Part shown: piece after piece, positions 18,950-28,300 of the stretch
Layout: each line of letters begins with the position of its first letter
Position numbering within the stretch: position 1 is the first letter of the stretch
NCBI GenBank assembly: GCA_020853885.1
Contig: JADYXZ010000017.1
Coordinates: 124,001 to 188,000, forward strand
Direction: 5' to 3'
Origin: Bradyrhizobiaceae bacterium
GTDB taxonomy: Bacteria > Pseudomonadota > Alphaproteobacteria > Rhizobiales > Xanthobacteraceae
Length of the DNA: 64,000 bases
Translations under genes and position numbers: made by a program
The notes under the pieces: model-generated
Database searches by the model: none
What the model was told of the DNA's origin: nothing
Seen by the model: the letters and a program-made list of their open reading frames with translations, nothing else

Positions 18950-20295
18950 ACCGCGCAATCGTCTGTGCCGCCATGACCGTCGCCCTCATGTCCGCCGCTC
19001 CCACGCCCTCCTGGTCGGCCAGGATCGACCGTATCGTCACGCCGGCCGGCATCGAGGTCTGGCACGTCCGCGACAACACGCTGCCGATGGTGTCGATGGA
19101 ATTCGGCTTCGTCGGCGGGGCCGCGCAGGATCCCGAGGCGAAGCCGGGCGTCGCCAATCTCATGGCGTCGTTGCTGGACGAAGGCGCCGGCGACCTCGAC
19201 GCGCGCGCCTTCCAGGAGCGGCTCGAAGAACGCGCCATCGCGCTCTCGTTCTCGGCGCAGCGCGATGCCTTGCGCGGCTCCCTGAAGACCCTGATCGAGC
19301 ACCGCGAGCAGGCGGTGGAACTGCTGCGGCTCGCCCTGGCGCAGCCGCGTTTCGACGCCGAGGCGGTCGAGCGCGTGCGCGCCGCGACGCTCGCGGGCAT
19401 TCGCCGCCGGACCACCAATCCTTCCGATATCGCCGGCGATCGCTGGTTCGCCCGCGCCTTTCCCAATCACCCCTATGGCCGCCCGTCGCGCGGCACGCTC
19501 GATTCCGTCGCGAGCATCACCACCGACGACCTGCGCGTCCTGCACGCCAACACGGTCGCGCGCTCGAACCTGAAGATCGCGACGATCGGCGCGCTCGACG
19601 CCGCGGACATCGCCGCGCTCGTCGACCGCGCCTTTGCCGGCCTTCCGGCCAAGGCGAAGTTGACGCCCGTCCCTGAAGCCGTCCCGCAGGGGGCGGGCGA
19701 ACGGGACATCGTCGACATGGACGTGCCGCAGACGGTCATCACCTTCGGCGGCGCCGGCCTCAAGCGCTCCGATCCGGATTTCATCCCGGCTTTCGTGCTC
19801 AATCACATCCTTGGCGGCGGCAGCTTCTCGTCCCGGCTCTACCGCGAGGTGCGGGAAAAGCGCGGGCTCGCCTATTCCGTTTACAGCTATCTTGCGCCGC
19901 TTGATCGCGCCGGCCTCTTCCTCGGCGGCGTATCGACCCGCAACGACCGCGCGGCCGAATCGCTCACCATCATCCTCGAAGAGATCCGGCGGATCGCCGG
20001 CGCGGGCCCGACCGCCGAAGAGCTCGCCAAGGCGAAGAGCTACCTGATCGGGTCCTATCCGCTCCGTTTTGATACATCCGGCAAGATCGCCGAGCAGCTA
20101 TTGCAGATTCAGCTCGACGACCTCGGCATCGACTACATCGATCGCCGCAACGGCCTGATCGAAGCGGTAACGGCGGATGACGTGCGGCGTGCTGCCGCGC
20201 GGTTTCTCGCAGATGCGAAGCTGCTGGTGACGCTGGTCGGGCGTCCCAATCCGGCTCCATCGATATCCGTATCGGCGCCCGGCGGCCGGGGCTAG
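18946..20295 (+). CDS. M16 family peptidase, non-catalytic partner subunit
   Basis: A 449-residue M16 protein beginning at the GTG that overlaps the upstream stop. A signal peptide is visible (AAMTVALMSAAPTPSWSA). The HxxEH zinc motif is absent; the equivalent position reads NLMASLLDEG. The partner-type region GGGSFSSRLYREVREKRGLAY, with its arginine/tyrosine pair, is intact. It should form a heterodimeric clam-shell with the catalytic subunit encoded just upstream. Confidence 0.92.
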   Translation: MNRAIVCAAMTVALMSAAPTPSWSARIDRIVTPAGIEVWHVRDNTLPMVSMEFGFVGGAAQDPEAKPGVANLMASLLDEGAGDLDARAFQERLEERAIALSFSAQRDALRGSLKTLIEHREQAVELLRLALAQPRFDAEAVERVRAATLAGIRRRTTNPSDIAGDRWFARAFPNHPYGRPSRGTLDSVASITTDDLRVLHANTVARSNLKIATIGALDAADIAALVDRAFAGLPAKAKLTPVPEAVPQGAGERDIVDMDVPQTVITFGGAGLKRSDPDFIPAFVLNHILGGGSFSSRLYREVREKRGLAYSVYSYLAPLDRAGLFLGGVSTRNDRAAESLTIILEEIRRIAGAGPTAEELAKAKSYLIGSYPLRFDTSGKIAEQLLQIQLDDLGIDYIDRRNGLIEAVTADDVRRAAARFLADAKLLVTLVGRPNPAPSISVSAPGGRG

Positions 20296-20366
20296 TGTCC
20301 CGAATCCGAAGTTCGCTCAACCCCGCGGTATCTTCGTGAGCGAACTTCGGATTCGTAGGACACTAG
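20292..20366. mobile_element. CTAGTGTCC-ended palindromic element (MITE-like), copy A
   Basis: A 75-bp near-perfect inverted repeat. The outer ends are CTAGTGTCC and GGACACTAG, the inner arms are CGAATCCGAAGTTCGCTCA and TGAGCGAACTTCGGATTCG, with a TA bulge and a 17-base loop. It begins three bases before the M16 stop codon is complete, so the end of that gene is formed at its edge. A second element with the same outer ends but unrelated arms lies 13 bp downstream. It has no coding capacity. Confidence 0.75.
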
Positions 20367-20379
20367 CAAACCTATGATT

Positions 20380-20457
20380 CTAGTGTGGTTTGGTTCAGAA
20401 ATTCCCTTTAAGGACTCGCGGCGCGTAATGAAGGGAATTTCTGAACCACCACACTAG
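20380..20457. mobile_element. CTAGTGTGG-ended palindromic element (MITE-like), copy B
   Basis: A 78-bp inverted repeat with outer ends CTAGTGTGG and CCACACTAG. The inner arms include GGTTCAGAAATTCCCTT and AAGGGAATTTCTGAACC, around a 22-base loop. Like its neighbour it is bounded by CTAG and followed by CAA. Both would form long hairpins in RNA. Confidence 0.75.
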
Positions 20458-20539
20458 CAATCTTCCGTTTCGCGGAGTGCGGCGACGCTGTTATAAAGGG
20501 CAGCCGGCGGAAAAGATTCCCTGGGGAAGGACGAGGCGC

Positions 20540-21331
20540 ATGGGAAACAATCCAGTTCGGCTGCGTTGGTCGACGGGGGCGGGGGTCACGTTGTTCGCCG
20601 CTGGTCTTGCGATCACAGCCTGCACTACCGAAAGCACGCTTGGGCCGATCGGGACGCCGACGCCGGGCGCCGTCGACGGCGCGACGCCCGCGCGGGCGAC
20701 GCAGGAAGGCCAGCAGACCGACATCGAGTGTCCGACGGTCACCGTCCGCACCGGCGCGGCCACGCATCAGATTCCTGCGGGCGCATCGGCGACCAACGTG
20801 CGCTATCAGGGCTCGCTCGGCCAGCTCGCGCGCGAATGCGCGATCCTCGGCGACGTGATGACCATGCGCGTCGGCGTCGAAGGGCGGCTGCTGGTCGGGC
20901 CGAAGGGCGGCCCCGGCACGGTGGACGTGCCGATCCGCATCGCGCTCGTCGCCGAAGGCCCGCAGCCGAAGCCGGTCTGGAGCAAGTTCTATTCGGTGCC
21001 CGTGGGCGTGCCCGAGGGAGCGAGCCAGGCCATTTTCAGCCAGGTCGAGGACGACCTGACCTTCCCGCTGCCGGCCGACAAGAAGCTCGACAACTACATC
21101 GTCTATGTCGGCTTCGATCCGCAGGGCGCAGCGGCCGCCGCCAAGGCCAAGGCGCCGAAAGCTGCGCCCAAGCCGAAGCCGAAACCTGCAGCAACTTCAG
21201 CGGCAAAGCCCGCCCCGGCAAAGCAGCCCGCAGCGGCCGCCGCCTCTGCGCCGGCCAAGCAGCAGCCGCAGTTCGAGCCGCCGCCGAGCCCGCCGCCCGG
21301 CGTGTTCGCCCCGCCGCCGGGGCATAACTAG
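20540..21331 (+). CDS. Outer-envelope lipoprotein of unknown function
   Basis: A 263-residue predicted lipoprotein. The signal sequence ends in a lipobox-like LAITAC with the acyl-accepting cysteine at C28. The middle part (about 60-190) is a compact domain with VECPTVTVR-like and DVPIRIALVAEG strands. The C-terminal 70 residues are a low-complexity Ala/Pro/Lys linker ending in PPSPPPGVFAPPPGHN, possibly periplasm-spanning or wall-interacting. The start ATG 20540 follows GAAGGACGAGG. I recognise the general type from rhizobial genomes but cannot name a function. Confidence 0.82.
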   Translation: MGNNPVRLRWSTGAGVTLFAAGLAITACTTESTLGPIGTPTPGAVDGATPARATQEGQQTDIECPTVTVRTGAATHQIPAGASATNVRYQGSLGQLARECAILGDVMTMRVGVEGRLLVGPKGGPGTVDVPIRIALVAEGPQPKPVWSKFYSVPVGVPEGASQAIFSQVEDDLTFPLPADKKLDNYIVYVGFDPQGAAAAAKAKAPKAAPKPKPKPAATSAAKPAPAKQPAAAAASAPAKQQPQFEPPPSPPPGVFAPPPGHN

Positions 21332-21354
21332 CTCCGCGCACAACTGCTTTCCGG

Positions 21355-21427
21355 CGTCATTGCGGGCGAAGCAATCCAGCCGCCGGAAAACTGGATTGCT
21401 TCGGCGCTGCGCGCCTCGCAATGACGG
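21355..21427. repeat. Intergenic palindrome, CGTCATTGCGGG type
   Basis: Runs from CGTCATTGCGGGCGAAGCAA to CTCGCAATGACGG, with the internal pair GCAATCCAG / CTGGATTGC. It lies between convergent genes. Confidence 0.8.
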
Positions 21428-21457
21428 CGACACCCGCGACAAATTCTGACTTATACC

Positions 21458-21503
21458 CGTCACCCTGAGGCGCGAGCCGCGAAGCGGCGAGCCTCGAAGG
21501 GCG
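21458..21503. repeat. Intergenic palindrome, CACCCTGAGG type
   Basis: Starts CGTCACCCTGAGGCGCGAGC and ends GCGAGCCTCGAAGGGCGG, with the stem GCCGC-GAA-GCGGC. It is the same family as 3568-3614 and 46999-47037. Confidence 0.75.
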
Positions 21504-21534
21504 GCGGCCCGTCACTCCGCTCGCCGGACGCCCC

Positions 21535-22002
21535 TCAAACGAGCTTCGGCCTCTTCTTCGAGCCGACATTCAGCGCCACGGCGGCGCGGATGAGCGCCTT
21601 CAGCGCCTTCTCGTCGATCTTGTCGCCCGCATGGAAATCGATGGCGCGCCGCGTGTTGCCTTCGAGGCTGGCGTTGAAGAGGCGTGACGGGTCCGGGAGC
21701 GACGCGCCCTTGGCGAAGGTCAGCTTCACGGCGTTCTTGTACGTCTCGCCGGTGCAGATGATTCCGTCGTGCGACCACACCGGAACGCCCAACATCGAGT
21801 TCGATGGCTTTCGCCATTTCACTTCCTCGATCACGTCGGGGTCGGCCTCTTTGATGAGCTTTCGCACCCGGGCAAGCGTCTCGCCGCGCCAGTTGCCGAG
21901 CTTCCTGATTCGCGCATCGATCAGCCGCGAAGGAGAGTCTTCTTCTTTTCTTTCTTTCGAGGCGCTCGCTTTCTTCTTCAGGGTTATTGTCGCTTTCTTC
22001 AT
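21535..22002 (-). CDS. DUF1801 / YdhG-like protein, copy 1
   Basis: A 155-residue small cytoplasmic protein with a lysine-rich N-terminus (MKKATITLKKKASASKERK). A DUF1801-type domain follows, with landmarks LIDARIRKL, VIEEVKWRKPSNSMLGVPVW, GIICTGETYKNAVKLTFAKGA and the C-terminal KALKALIRAAVAL helix. Such proteins share an iron-chaperone-like fold, but the biochemical role is not established. It lies 41 bp after a second DUF1801 gene on the same strand. ATG 22000-22002 is chosen; the frame stays open upstream into the neighbouring gene. Confidence 0.85.
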   Translation of the reverse strand: MKKATITLKKKASASKERKEEDSPSRLIDARIRKLGNWRGETLARVRKLIKEADPDVIEEVKWRKPSNSMLGVPVWSHDGIICTGETYKNAVKLTFAKGASLPDPSRLFNASLEGNTRRAIDFHAGDKIDEKALKALIRAAVALNVGSKKRPKLV

Positions 22003-22043
22003 GGCCGTCGCTCGCCCGTCGTTTGAGTATTGCTGGTCAGCAC

Positions 22044-22571
22044 TCACATCCGTTCGCCGGGCAATTCGCTCGCCTGCTTCACCCAGGCGATGAACTGCGC
22101 TTCGTCGAGTTGGCCCTCGTGGATGTCGAGATAGCGCACGCTCTTGTGCTTGGACTCGCCGGGCGGAACGGGGCGCAGCGACGCGCCGCGGAAGAAAGTC
22201 ACCTTCACGTATTTTGTGAAGCAGTGAAAGCTGAGGAACCAGACCTGATCCTCGACGCCATAGAAGGGCGAATTCCACTTCACGGCCTTGCGCACGCCGG
22301 GGACGGTGCGCTCGATGAGAGCGTCGAGGCGGCGCCCGACATCGCGTTTCCAGCCCGGCATGGCCGCGATGTAGGCCTGTACCGGGGCATCGCCGTAACC
22401 CTTCGCGATTTGAGGGTTGCCTCCGGAAAGGAGAGTTGGCTTCGCGACCTTGCGGGACTGCGCCTTCGTCGCCGCCTTGCGCGGTTTGGGCGCCTTCGCA
22501 GCGCCGCGCTTGGGGGCGTCCTTCCTCGGCTTCCTGGAGGTCTTGCCGGCCATTGCGTTCGCTCCGCTCAT
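22044..22571 (-). CDS. DUF1801 / YdhG-like protein, copy 2
   Basis: A 175-residue paralogue of the preceding protein. Its first 50 residues are a Lys/Ala/Pro-rich tail (KTSRKPRKDAPKRGAAKAPK) resembling nucleic-acid-binding tails. The DUF1801 domain follows, with VQAYIAAMPGWKRDVGRRLD, VRKAVKWNSPFYG, FLSFHCFTKYVKVTFFRGAS and a C-terminal helix. A later in-frame ATG (MAGKTSRK) is an alternative start. The tandem arrangement suggests an old duplication. The function is unknown. Confidence 0.85.
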   Translation of the reverse strand: MSGANAMAGKTSRKPRKDAPKRGAAKAPKPRKAATKAQSRKVAKPTLLSGGNPQIAKGYGDAPVQAYIAAMPGWKRDVGRRLDALIERTVPGVRKAVKWNSPFYGVEDQVWFLSFHCFTKYVKVTFFRGASLRPVPPGESKHKSVRYLDIHEGQLDEAQFIAWVKQASELPGERM

Positions 22572-22653
22572 TTGCGGTCGTGGACGCGTCGCCGTCTTTC
22601 AGCTTTTGACTGCCGGGCTCGTGTCCGGCAGGCCGCAGGTGCGGTTGCTCTGC

Positions 22654-23154
22654 TCACCCCAGCCGCGTCTTCACGTCCTTGATCGCCGAGGAGATCAGGT
22701 CCTCGGCAGTCTTGCCCTTCACCGTCTCGGTGAGGATGCGCTCCGCGGCACGCACGGCGGTATCCGCCGCCGCCGCCCGCACGTCGGCGAGCGCCTGCGC
22801 TTCCGCCTGGGCGATCTTCGCTTCGGCGATCTTGGTGCGGCGGGCGACGAATTCCTGCATCCGCTTTTCCGCCTCGGCGGCGAGCTCCGCCGCCTCGGTC
22901 TTTGCGTGCTGGACGATCGCCGCAGCCTCGGACTCCGCGGCGCTGCGTTTCTGCTTGTATTCGGCGAGCAGTTGCTCGGCTTCCTGGCGCAGCCGCTGCG
23001 CTTCCTCGAGCTCCGTCCGGATGCGCGCCGAGCGCCCGTCGATGCCGGAAGCGAGCGCCTTGAACGCGCCCGCGTACCACACGACGCCCATGAAGATCAC
23101 GAAAGCGACAGCGACCCAGAATTCGGGATTCTCAAGATCAAGCACGGCGCTCAC
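22654..23154 (-). CDS. atpF: ATP synthase Fo subunit b
   Basis: A 166-residue peripheral-stalk subunit. One N-terminal membrane helix (about 12-30: FWVAVAFVIFMGVVWYAGAF) is followed by a long, highly charged Ala/Glu/Lys/Arg coiled coil reaching the C-terminus. It forms a heterodimer with the b' subunit encoded 3 bp upstream. It is the last gene of the Fo operon atpI-atpB-atpE-atpF'-atpF. The F1 genes are not in the window, as usual for rhizobia. Confidence 0.95.
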   Translation of the reverse strand: MSAVLDLENPEFWVAVAFVIFMGVVWYAGAFKALASGIDGRSARIRTELEEAQRLRQEAEQLLAEYKQKRSAAESEAAAIVQHAKTEAAELAAEAEKRMQEFVARRTKIAEAKIAQAEAQALADVRAAAADTAVRAAERILTETVKGKTAEDLISSAIKDVKTRLG

Positions 23155-23157
23155 TCC

Positions 23158-23691
23158 TCAATGCAGGGCCGCGTCGACCGCGCGGTCGATCGCCTGCTTG
23201 GCCGGGGCCGTTCCCGTCAGCCGCTTGACGATCTCGGTGGCCGCGTCCGACGCGATGTCGCGCACGTTCGCCATCGCCGCCTTCTTGGTGGCTTCGATCT
23301 GCCGTTCGGCTTCGGCGAGCTTGGCGGCGAGGCTCGCCTCGAGCTGCTTCTTCTTCTCGTCGGCAGCCGCCGCGAACTCGGCGCGCGTCGTGTTGGCGAT
23401 ACCCTGCGCCTTGCCGCGGGCGTCGGCGAGCGCCTTCTCGTAGGCTTCCAGCGCCGCTTCGCTCTCGGTCTTCAGCCGCTCGGCGGCGGCAAGGTCGCTC
23501 GCCACCTTGCCGCTGCGCGCCGCGAAGATCGCGGCGATGCGCGGCAGCGCCACGCGCGACAACAGCACGTACAGCGCGACGAACGCGATCGCGAGCCACA
23601 CGAGCTGCGAAGCGAACGTCTCCGGATTGAACGGCGGGAAGGGCTCCTTGTGCCCGCCCGGCGCTTCGGTGCCGGTCTTGGTCTCGGCCAT
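23158..23691 (-). CDS. atpG: ATP synthase Fo subunit b'
   Basis: A 177-residue second b-type subunit (also called atpF' or atpX). It has a Gly/Pro-rich N-terminal tail before the single membrane helix (SQLVWLAIAFVALYVLLSRV, about 28-47), then a long coiled coil. Split b/b' stalks are typical of alphaproteobacteria and photosynthetic organisms. It sits between atpE (19-bp gap) and atpF (3-bp gap). Confidence 0.94.
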   Translation of the reverse strand: MAETKTGTEAPGGHKEPFPPFNPETFASQLVWLAIAFVALYVLLSRVALPRIAAIFAARSGKVASDLAAAERLKTESEAALEAYEKALADARGKAQGIANTTRAEFAAAADEKKKQLEASLAAKLAEAERQIEATKKAAMANVRDIASDAATEIVKRLTGTAPAKQAIDRAVDAALH

Positions 23692-23710
23692 GGCTAGCCC
23701 GGCCGGCGCG

Positions 23711-23938
23711 TCAGAGCGCGAACAGGAGCAGCAGCGCGATCAGCAGCGAGAAGATGCCGAGCGCTTCCGTCACGGCAAACCCGAAGATGAGGTTGCCGAA
23801 CTGCGCCTGCGCGGCCGACGGGTTGCGCAGCGCCGCCGCGAGATAGTGCCCGAAGATCGAGCCCACGCCGACGCCGGCGCCGCCCATGCCGATGCAGGCG
23901 ATTCCCGCACCAATGTACTTTGCGGCGATCGGATCCAT
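23711..23938 (-). CDS. atpE: ATP synthase Fo subunit c
   Basis: A 75-residue hairpin of two membrane helices that makes the proton-translocating ring. The glycine-rich first helix contains [14 protein letters not shown], the polar loop has RNPSAA, and the proton-binding carboxylate is E58 in [11 protein letters not shown]. The length and motifs are standard for a proton-coupled ring; no sodium-binding Gln/Ser/Thr signature stands out. Confidence 0.96.
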   Translation of the reverse strand: MDPIAAKYIGAGIACIGMGGAGVGVGSIFGHYLAAALRNPSAAQAQFGNLIFGFAVTEALGIFSLLIALLLLFAL

Positions 23939-23977
23939 GAGGAGAACTCCCTTTTCGATGTTGGATGTTGGATCGGG

Positions 23978-24730
23978 CTAGTGGCCCGGATGAAGCGCAT
24001 CGTTGAGATAGATGCAAGTCAGGATGGCGAACACGTAGGCTTGCAGGAAGGCGACCAGGAACTCGAGCGCCGTCAGCGCCACCGTGAGCGCGAGCGGCAG
24101 GAGCGCGCCGACCCATCCGGCGATGCCGAAGCCGCTCAGCATGACGATGAAGCCGGCGAACACCTTCAGCGTGATGTGCCCCGCGAGCATGTTCGCGAAC
24201 AGACGCACGCTGTGCGAGATCGGCCGCGACAGGAACGACAGCACCTCGATGAAGACGATCAGCGGCAGGATGTAGATCGGGATTCCGCTCGGCACGAACA
24301 GGCGGAAGAACTTCAGCCCGTTCTTGTAGAAGCCGTAGATGATGACGGTGAAGAAGACGACGAGCGCCAGCACCGCGGTGACCACGATATGGCTCGTCAC
24401 CGTGAACAGGCCCGGGATCATCCCGAACATGTTCAGCACGAGGATGAAGCTGAACAGCGTGAACACGAGCGGGAAGAAGCGCATGCCTGCTTCGCCCGCC
24501 GACTGCCGCACCATGTCGGCGACGAACTCGTAGATGATCTCCGCCACCGACTGCACGCGGCCCGGCACCATCGCGCGGCCGGCGGTCGCGAGCACGAGCC
24601 CGCCCGCCGTGAACACGACGGCGGCGAGCATGAACGCGGCCGAGTTGGTGAAGGCGATTTCCACGCCGCCGATTTCGCCGAGCGTGGTGATGTTCTTGAT
24701 CTGGAATTGGTGGATCGGGTCGGCGGCCAT
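23978..24730 (-). CDS. atpB: ATP synthase Fo subunit a
   Basis: A 250-residue polytopic stator subunit. The start is ATG 24728-24730 (MAADPIHQF); the in-frame extension upstream is non-coding leader. The essential arginine lies in [14 protein letters not shown], and the C-terminal helix includes [21 protein letters not shown]. With the c-ring it forms the two proton half-channels. Confidence 0.95.
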   Translation of the reverse strand: MAADPIHQFQIKNITTLGEIGGVEIAFTNSAAFMLAAVVFTAGGLVLATAGRAMVPGRVQSVAEIIYEFVADMVRQSAGEAGMRFFPLVFTLFSFILVLNMFGMIPGLFTVTSHIVVTAVLALVVFFTVIIYGFYKNGLKFFRLFVPSGIPIYILPLIVFIEVLSFLSRPISHSVRLFANMLAGHITLKVFAGFIVMLSGFGIAGWVGALLPLALTVALTALEFLVAFLQAYVFAILTCIYLNDALHPGH

Positions 24731-24764
24731 CTGTTTTCGTTCCGTCAATCCGTTCGCTTCTGCT

Positions 24765-25127
24765 TCAGTCCTGTCCCGGCCTGGCGACGAGTCCGGCCGA
24801 GCGCAACGCATTCAGTGTCCCGGCGACAAACCCGAGCAGCAGGAACACAATCAACCCCCAAGGCGACCAGCCCGTGAATTGATCCACGAGCCAGCCGATG
24901 AACCCTCCCAGCAGGATTCCCGCGACGAACTCGCTCGACAGCCGCAAGGCGCGAGCAAGGTTCGAAGGGCCGGGCGGTTGTCCGCTCGAAGCATCGCTGT
25001 CGCCCGGTTTGGGCTTGGGCGCGATTGCATCGAGCTGCTGACCGAGTTGCCGAAGCCGCGCCTGCAGAGCGGCGTCATCATCAGCATCACGGGCCCGCCG
25101 GTCTTCCGGTGGGCGGTCAGCCGCCAT
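24765..25127 (-). CDS. atpI: ATP synthase accessory protein AtpI
   Basis: A 120-residue first gene of the operon. The polar, charged N-terminal half (to about residue 58) is followed by two membrane helices (about 65-83 and 90-107: [20 protein letters not shown] and [20 protein letters not shown]). AtpI assists c-ring assembly and possibly magnesium supply. The 200 bp upstream (25128-25327) separates the operon from smc, which reads in the same direction, and shows nothing else I recognise. Confidence 0.93.
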   Translation of the reverse strand: MAADRPPEDRRARDADDDAALQARLRQLGQQLDAIAPKPKPGDSDASSGQPPGPSNLARALRLSSEFVAGILLGGFIGWLVDQFTGWSPWGLIVFLLLGFVAGTLNALRSAGLVARPGQD

Positions 25128-25327
25128 TGCGACTCCTTCGAACTACGGAAAACAGCCTGCCGCCCCGGCAAGCCGCGCGCAAATTAGAGAGGAGGGGTGG
25201 GGGAGTCAAGGATCGGAGTCCGTGCGGACGGGGTATAACCTATTGTCCAAGCATCAGAAAATGAGTGGCGGCAAGATGCCCGGGCGGTTCGCGCCTGCCC
25301 ATTGTTGCAGCGCACGAAGCGGCGAGC

Positions 25328-28300
25328 CTAGCTCGCCTCGCGGAGCTGCTCCGCTTGCTCGAGGCTGACCGAGACGAGCTGCGAGATGCCCTGTTCGGCC
25401 ATGGTCACCCCGTAGAGCCGGTGCACTCGCGCCATCGTGATCGGATTGTGGGTGACGACGATGAAGCGCGTCTTCGTCAGCCGCGTCATCTCGTCGAGCA
25501 GGTTGCAGAAGCGGTCGACGTTGTGGTCGTCGAGCGGCGCGTCCACCTCGTCGAGCACGCAGATCGGGGCGGGGTTGGTGAGGAACACCGCGAAGATCAG
25601 CGCCATCGCCGTCAGCGCCTGCTCGCCGCCGGAAAGCAGCGACAGGTTCTGCGGCTTCTTGCCGGGCGGCCGCGCGATGATGTCGAGGCCGGCCTGCAGC
25701 GGGTCTTCGTGGTCGGTGAGGATCAGCTCTGCGGTGCCGCCGGCGAACAGGCCGGTGAACAGCTTCTTGAAATGCTCGTTGACCGTGTCGAACGAGGCGA
25801 CGAGCCGCGCGCGCGCCTCGCGGTCGAGGTTGGAGATGCCCTGGCGCAGCCGCTTGATCGCTTCGATCAGGTCGTCGCGCTCGCCGGTAAGGTTGTTGTA
25901 CTGCGTCTCCACCTCGCGCAGTTCGTCTTCCGCGCGCAGGTTGACGCCGCCGAGCCGCTCGCGCGTCTCATTGAGCTTTTGCAATTGCGCGTCGACCTCG
26001 TTCGGATCGATCGTTTTCGGGTCGTCGCCCAAGACCTCGGCGATGCGCGCGGGGTCGGGTGTTCCGCCGAGCGCCTCGCTCACGTCGCGGAGCAGGCCGG
26101 TCTTGCGCTCGCGCGCGCCCTCGATGCGCGCTTCCGCGCGCGCCGACTCTTCGCGCGCCGAAGAAAGTGCGTCCTGCGCGGCGCGCGCCGCGCGCTCGAG
26201 ATCGGCAAGCACGCTTTCCGCTTCGGCCAGCCGGTCGCCGGCCTGCTGGCGAAGGCTCTCGGCCTCCGTGAGCTTGGACAGCAGTTCCTGCCGCTGTGCT
26301 TCGAAGGCGGCCGGCGCCTCGTCGAGGCTTGCGCGTTCGATGCGCGTCTCGTTTAGCCGTTCCTCGATCGCTTTCAGGCGCGACGCGGCGCCTTCCTCGC
26401 GCTCGTGCCAGGCGGCGCGTTCGGCGCTGATTGCCGTCAGCCGCTGCGCCCGCGCGGAGCGCTCGCGCTCAATGCCTTCAACTTCCGCCCGGGCTGCGGC
26501 GAGCGTCGCACGATCCTGCGCAACAATCTGGCGGCATTCTTCGAGCCGGCGCTCCACCTCGGATGCTTCGAGCAGTTCGCCGCGCGCGGTCTCCGACGCG
26601 GTTTTCGTCCCCGCCGCTTCTTCGCGGCCTGCGGTCAGGCGTGCGCGTGCTTCGGCGAGTGCCGAGAGGCGGGTCATGCGGTCGCTCGCCTTGCGCTCGG
26701 CCTGCGAAAGCGTTTCGCGCGCGGCCTCGAACGCGGCCTGCATGGCGCGATAATGGTTGCGCGCCTCGGTCTCGGCCGCTTCCGCAAGCCGCGACTCTTC
26801 CTCGGCCTTCGCGGCTTCCTCGGTCTTGACGCGCACCTGCTCGCGCGCGGCTTCGATCTCGCGGTCGAGCTCGGCGAGGCGGTTGCGCGCGGCAAGCCGC
26901 CGCGCGGCTGCGGTCGGCGCATCGGCGGTGGCGGTGAGGCCGTCCCAGCGCCACAGGTCGCCTTCACGCGAGACCAGCCGCTGGCCGGGTTTCAGCTGTG
27001 TGGCCAATGACTTGCCGTCGATCCGCGACACGATGCCGACTTGTGCAAGCCGCCGCGCGAGCGCCGCCGGCGCGGTCACGTGCGCAGACAAGGGCTCCAC
27101 GCCGGCGGGCAGCTCCGGATCGCCCGCGGCGTCCGCGCCCGCCCAATAGATCGGCGCGGCCGAATCGGTCGGCGCGTCGAGGTCGTCGCCGAGCGCTGCA
27201 CCCAGCGCCGTCTCGAAGCCCTGCTCGACGCTGATGACATCGAGCACCGGTGGCCACAGCTTCTTCTTCTCGACATCGAGCACCTTGGCGAGCGTGCGCG
27301 CCTCGGTCTCGAGCCGGTGCAACTGCTGCTCGGCCTGCGCAAGCGGTCGGCGCGCGGCGTCGAGCGCCTGTGCCGCCGCCGAGCGCGCGGTCTCCGCGCG
27401 CAATGCGCGGGCATCGGCTGCTGCAAGCGCGTCGTGTGCCGACGCGCTTTCTGCGCCGAGCCGCGCCATGTCGGCGTCGGCGGTTCCCTGCAGGGTCGAG
27501 GCTTCCTGATCGATCTCGGCGATCTCGCGCTCGAGGCGCCCGATCCGCTCGTCCGCTTCGGTAATGCTGCGATCAAGCTGGCTGCGCTTGGCGGTGAGAT
27601 CGGCGAGCGCCGACGTCGTGTCGGCGAATGCTTGCTCGCTGCGCGCGAGCGCCGCTTCCGCGGCGGCGAGCTTCTCGTGCGCGGACGCCTCGTTGCTGCC
27701 GCTGCCCTGCGTGTCGGCCGCAAGCGCTTCTTCCTCGCCAGCGAGCCGCTTCAGCACATTCTGCGCATCGGTCGCGAGCGCCCGCTCGCGCTCCATGTCC
27801 TGTGCGAGTTGCGTGAGCCGCCGCTCCAGCTCTTCGGTGCGCGCCTTGGCGCGCGCTTCCTCGCGTTCGAGGTCGGCCCGCGCAGCCGTGAGCCGCTGCA
27901 GGGCTGCGGCGGACGCTGCCTCGGCGTCGCGCAGCGGCCCGATCCGCTCCGCCGCTTCGGTGCGGGCGCGGCCCGCTTCGCCATGCGCCACCGTGCGCTC
28001 GGCAACCGTGCGGACGGCGAGATCGAGCGCGCGCTCGGCCTCGGCGACCGCCGTCTCCGCTTCGCGCCAGCGCAGCGCCGCGAGGATTGCCTGTTGCTTG
28101 CGGATTTCCGCCGATACCGTCTTGTAGCGGGCGGCCTGCCGCGCCTGCCGCTTCAGGCCGTCCATCTGCCCGGCGATCTGCGTGATGATGTCTTCCACGC
28201 GCTGAAGATTGTGCTCGGTGCTCTTCAGCCGCGTCTCCGCCTCGTGCTTGCGCGCGTGCAGGCCGGCAATGCCCGCCGCCTCTTCGAGCAGGCGCCGCCG

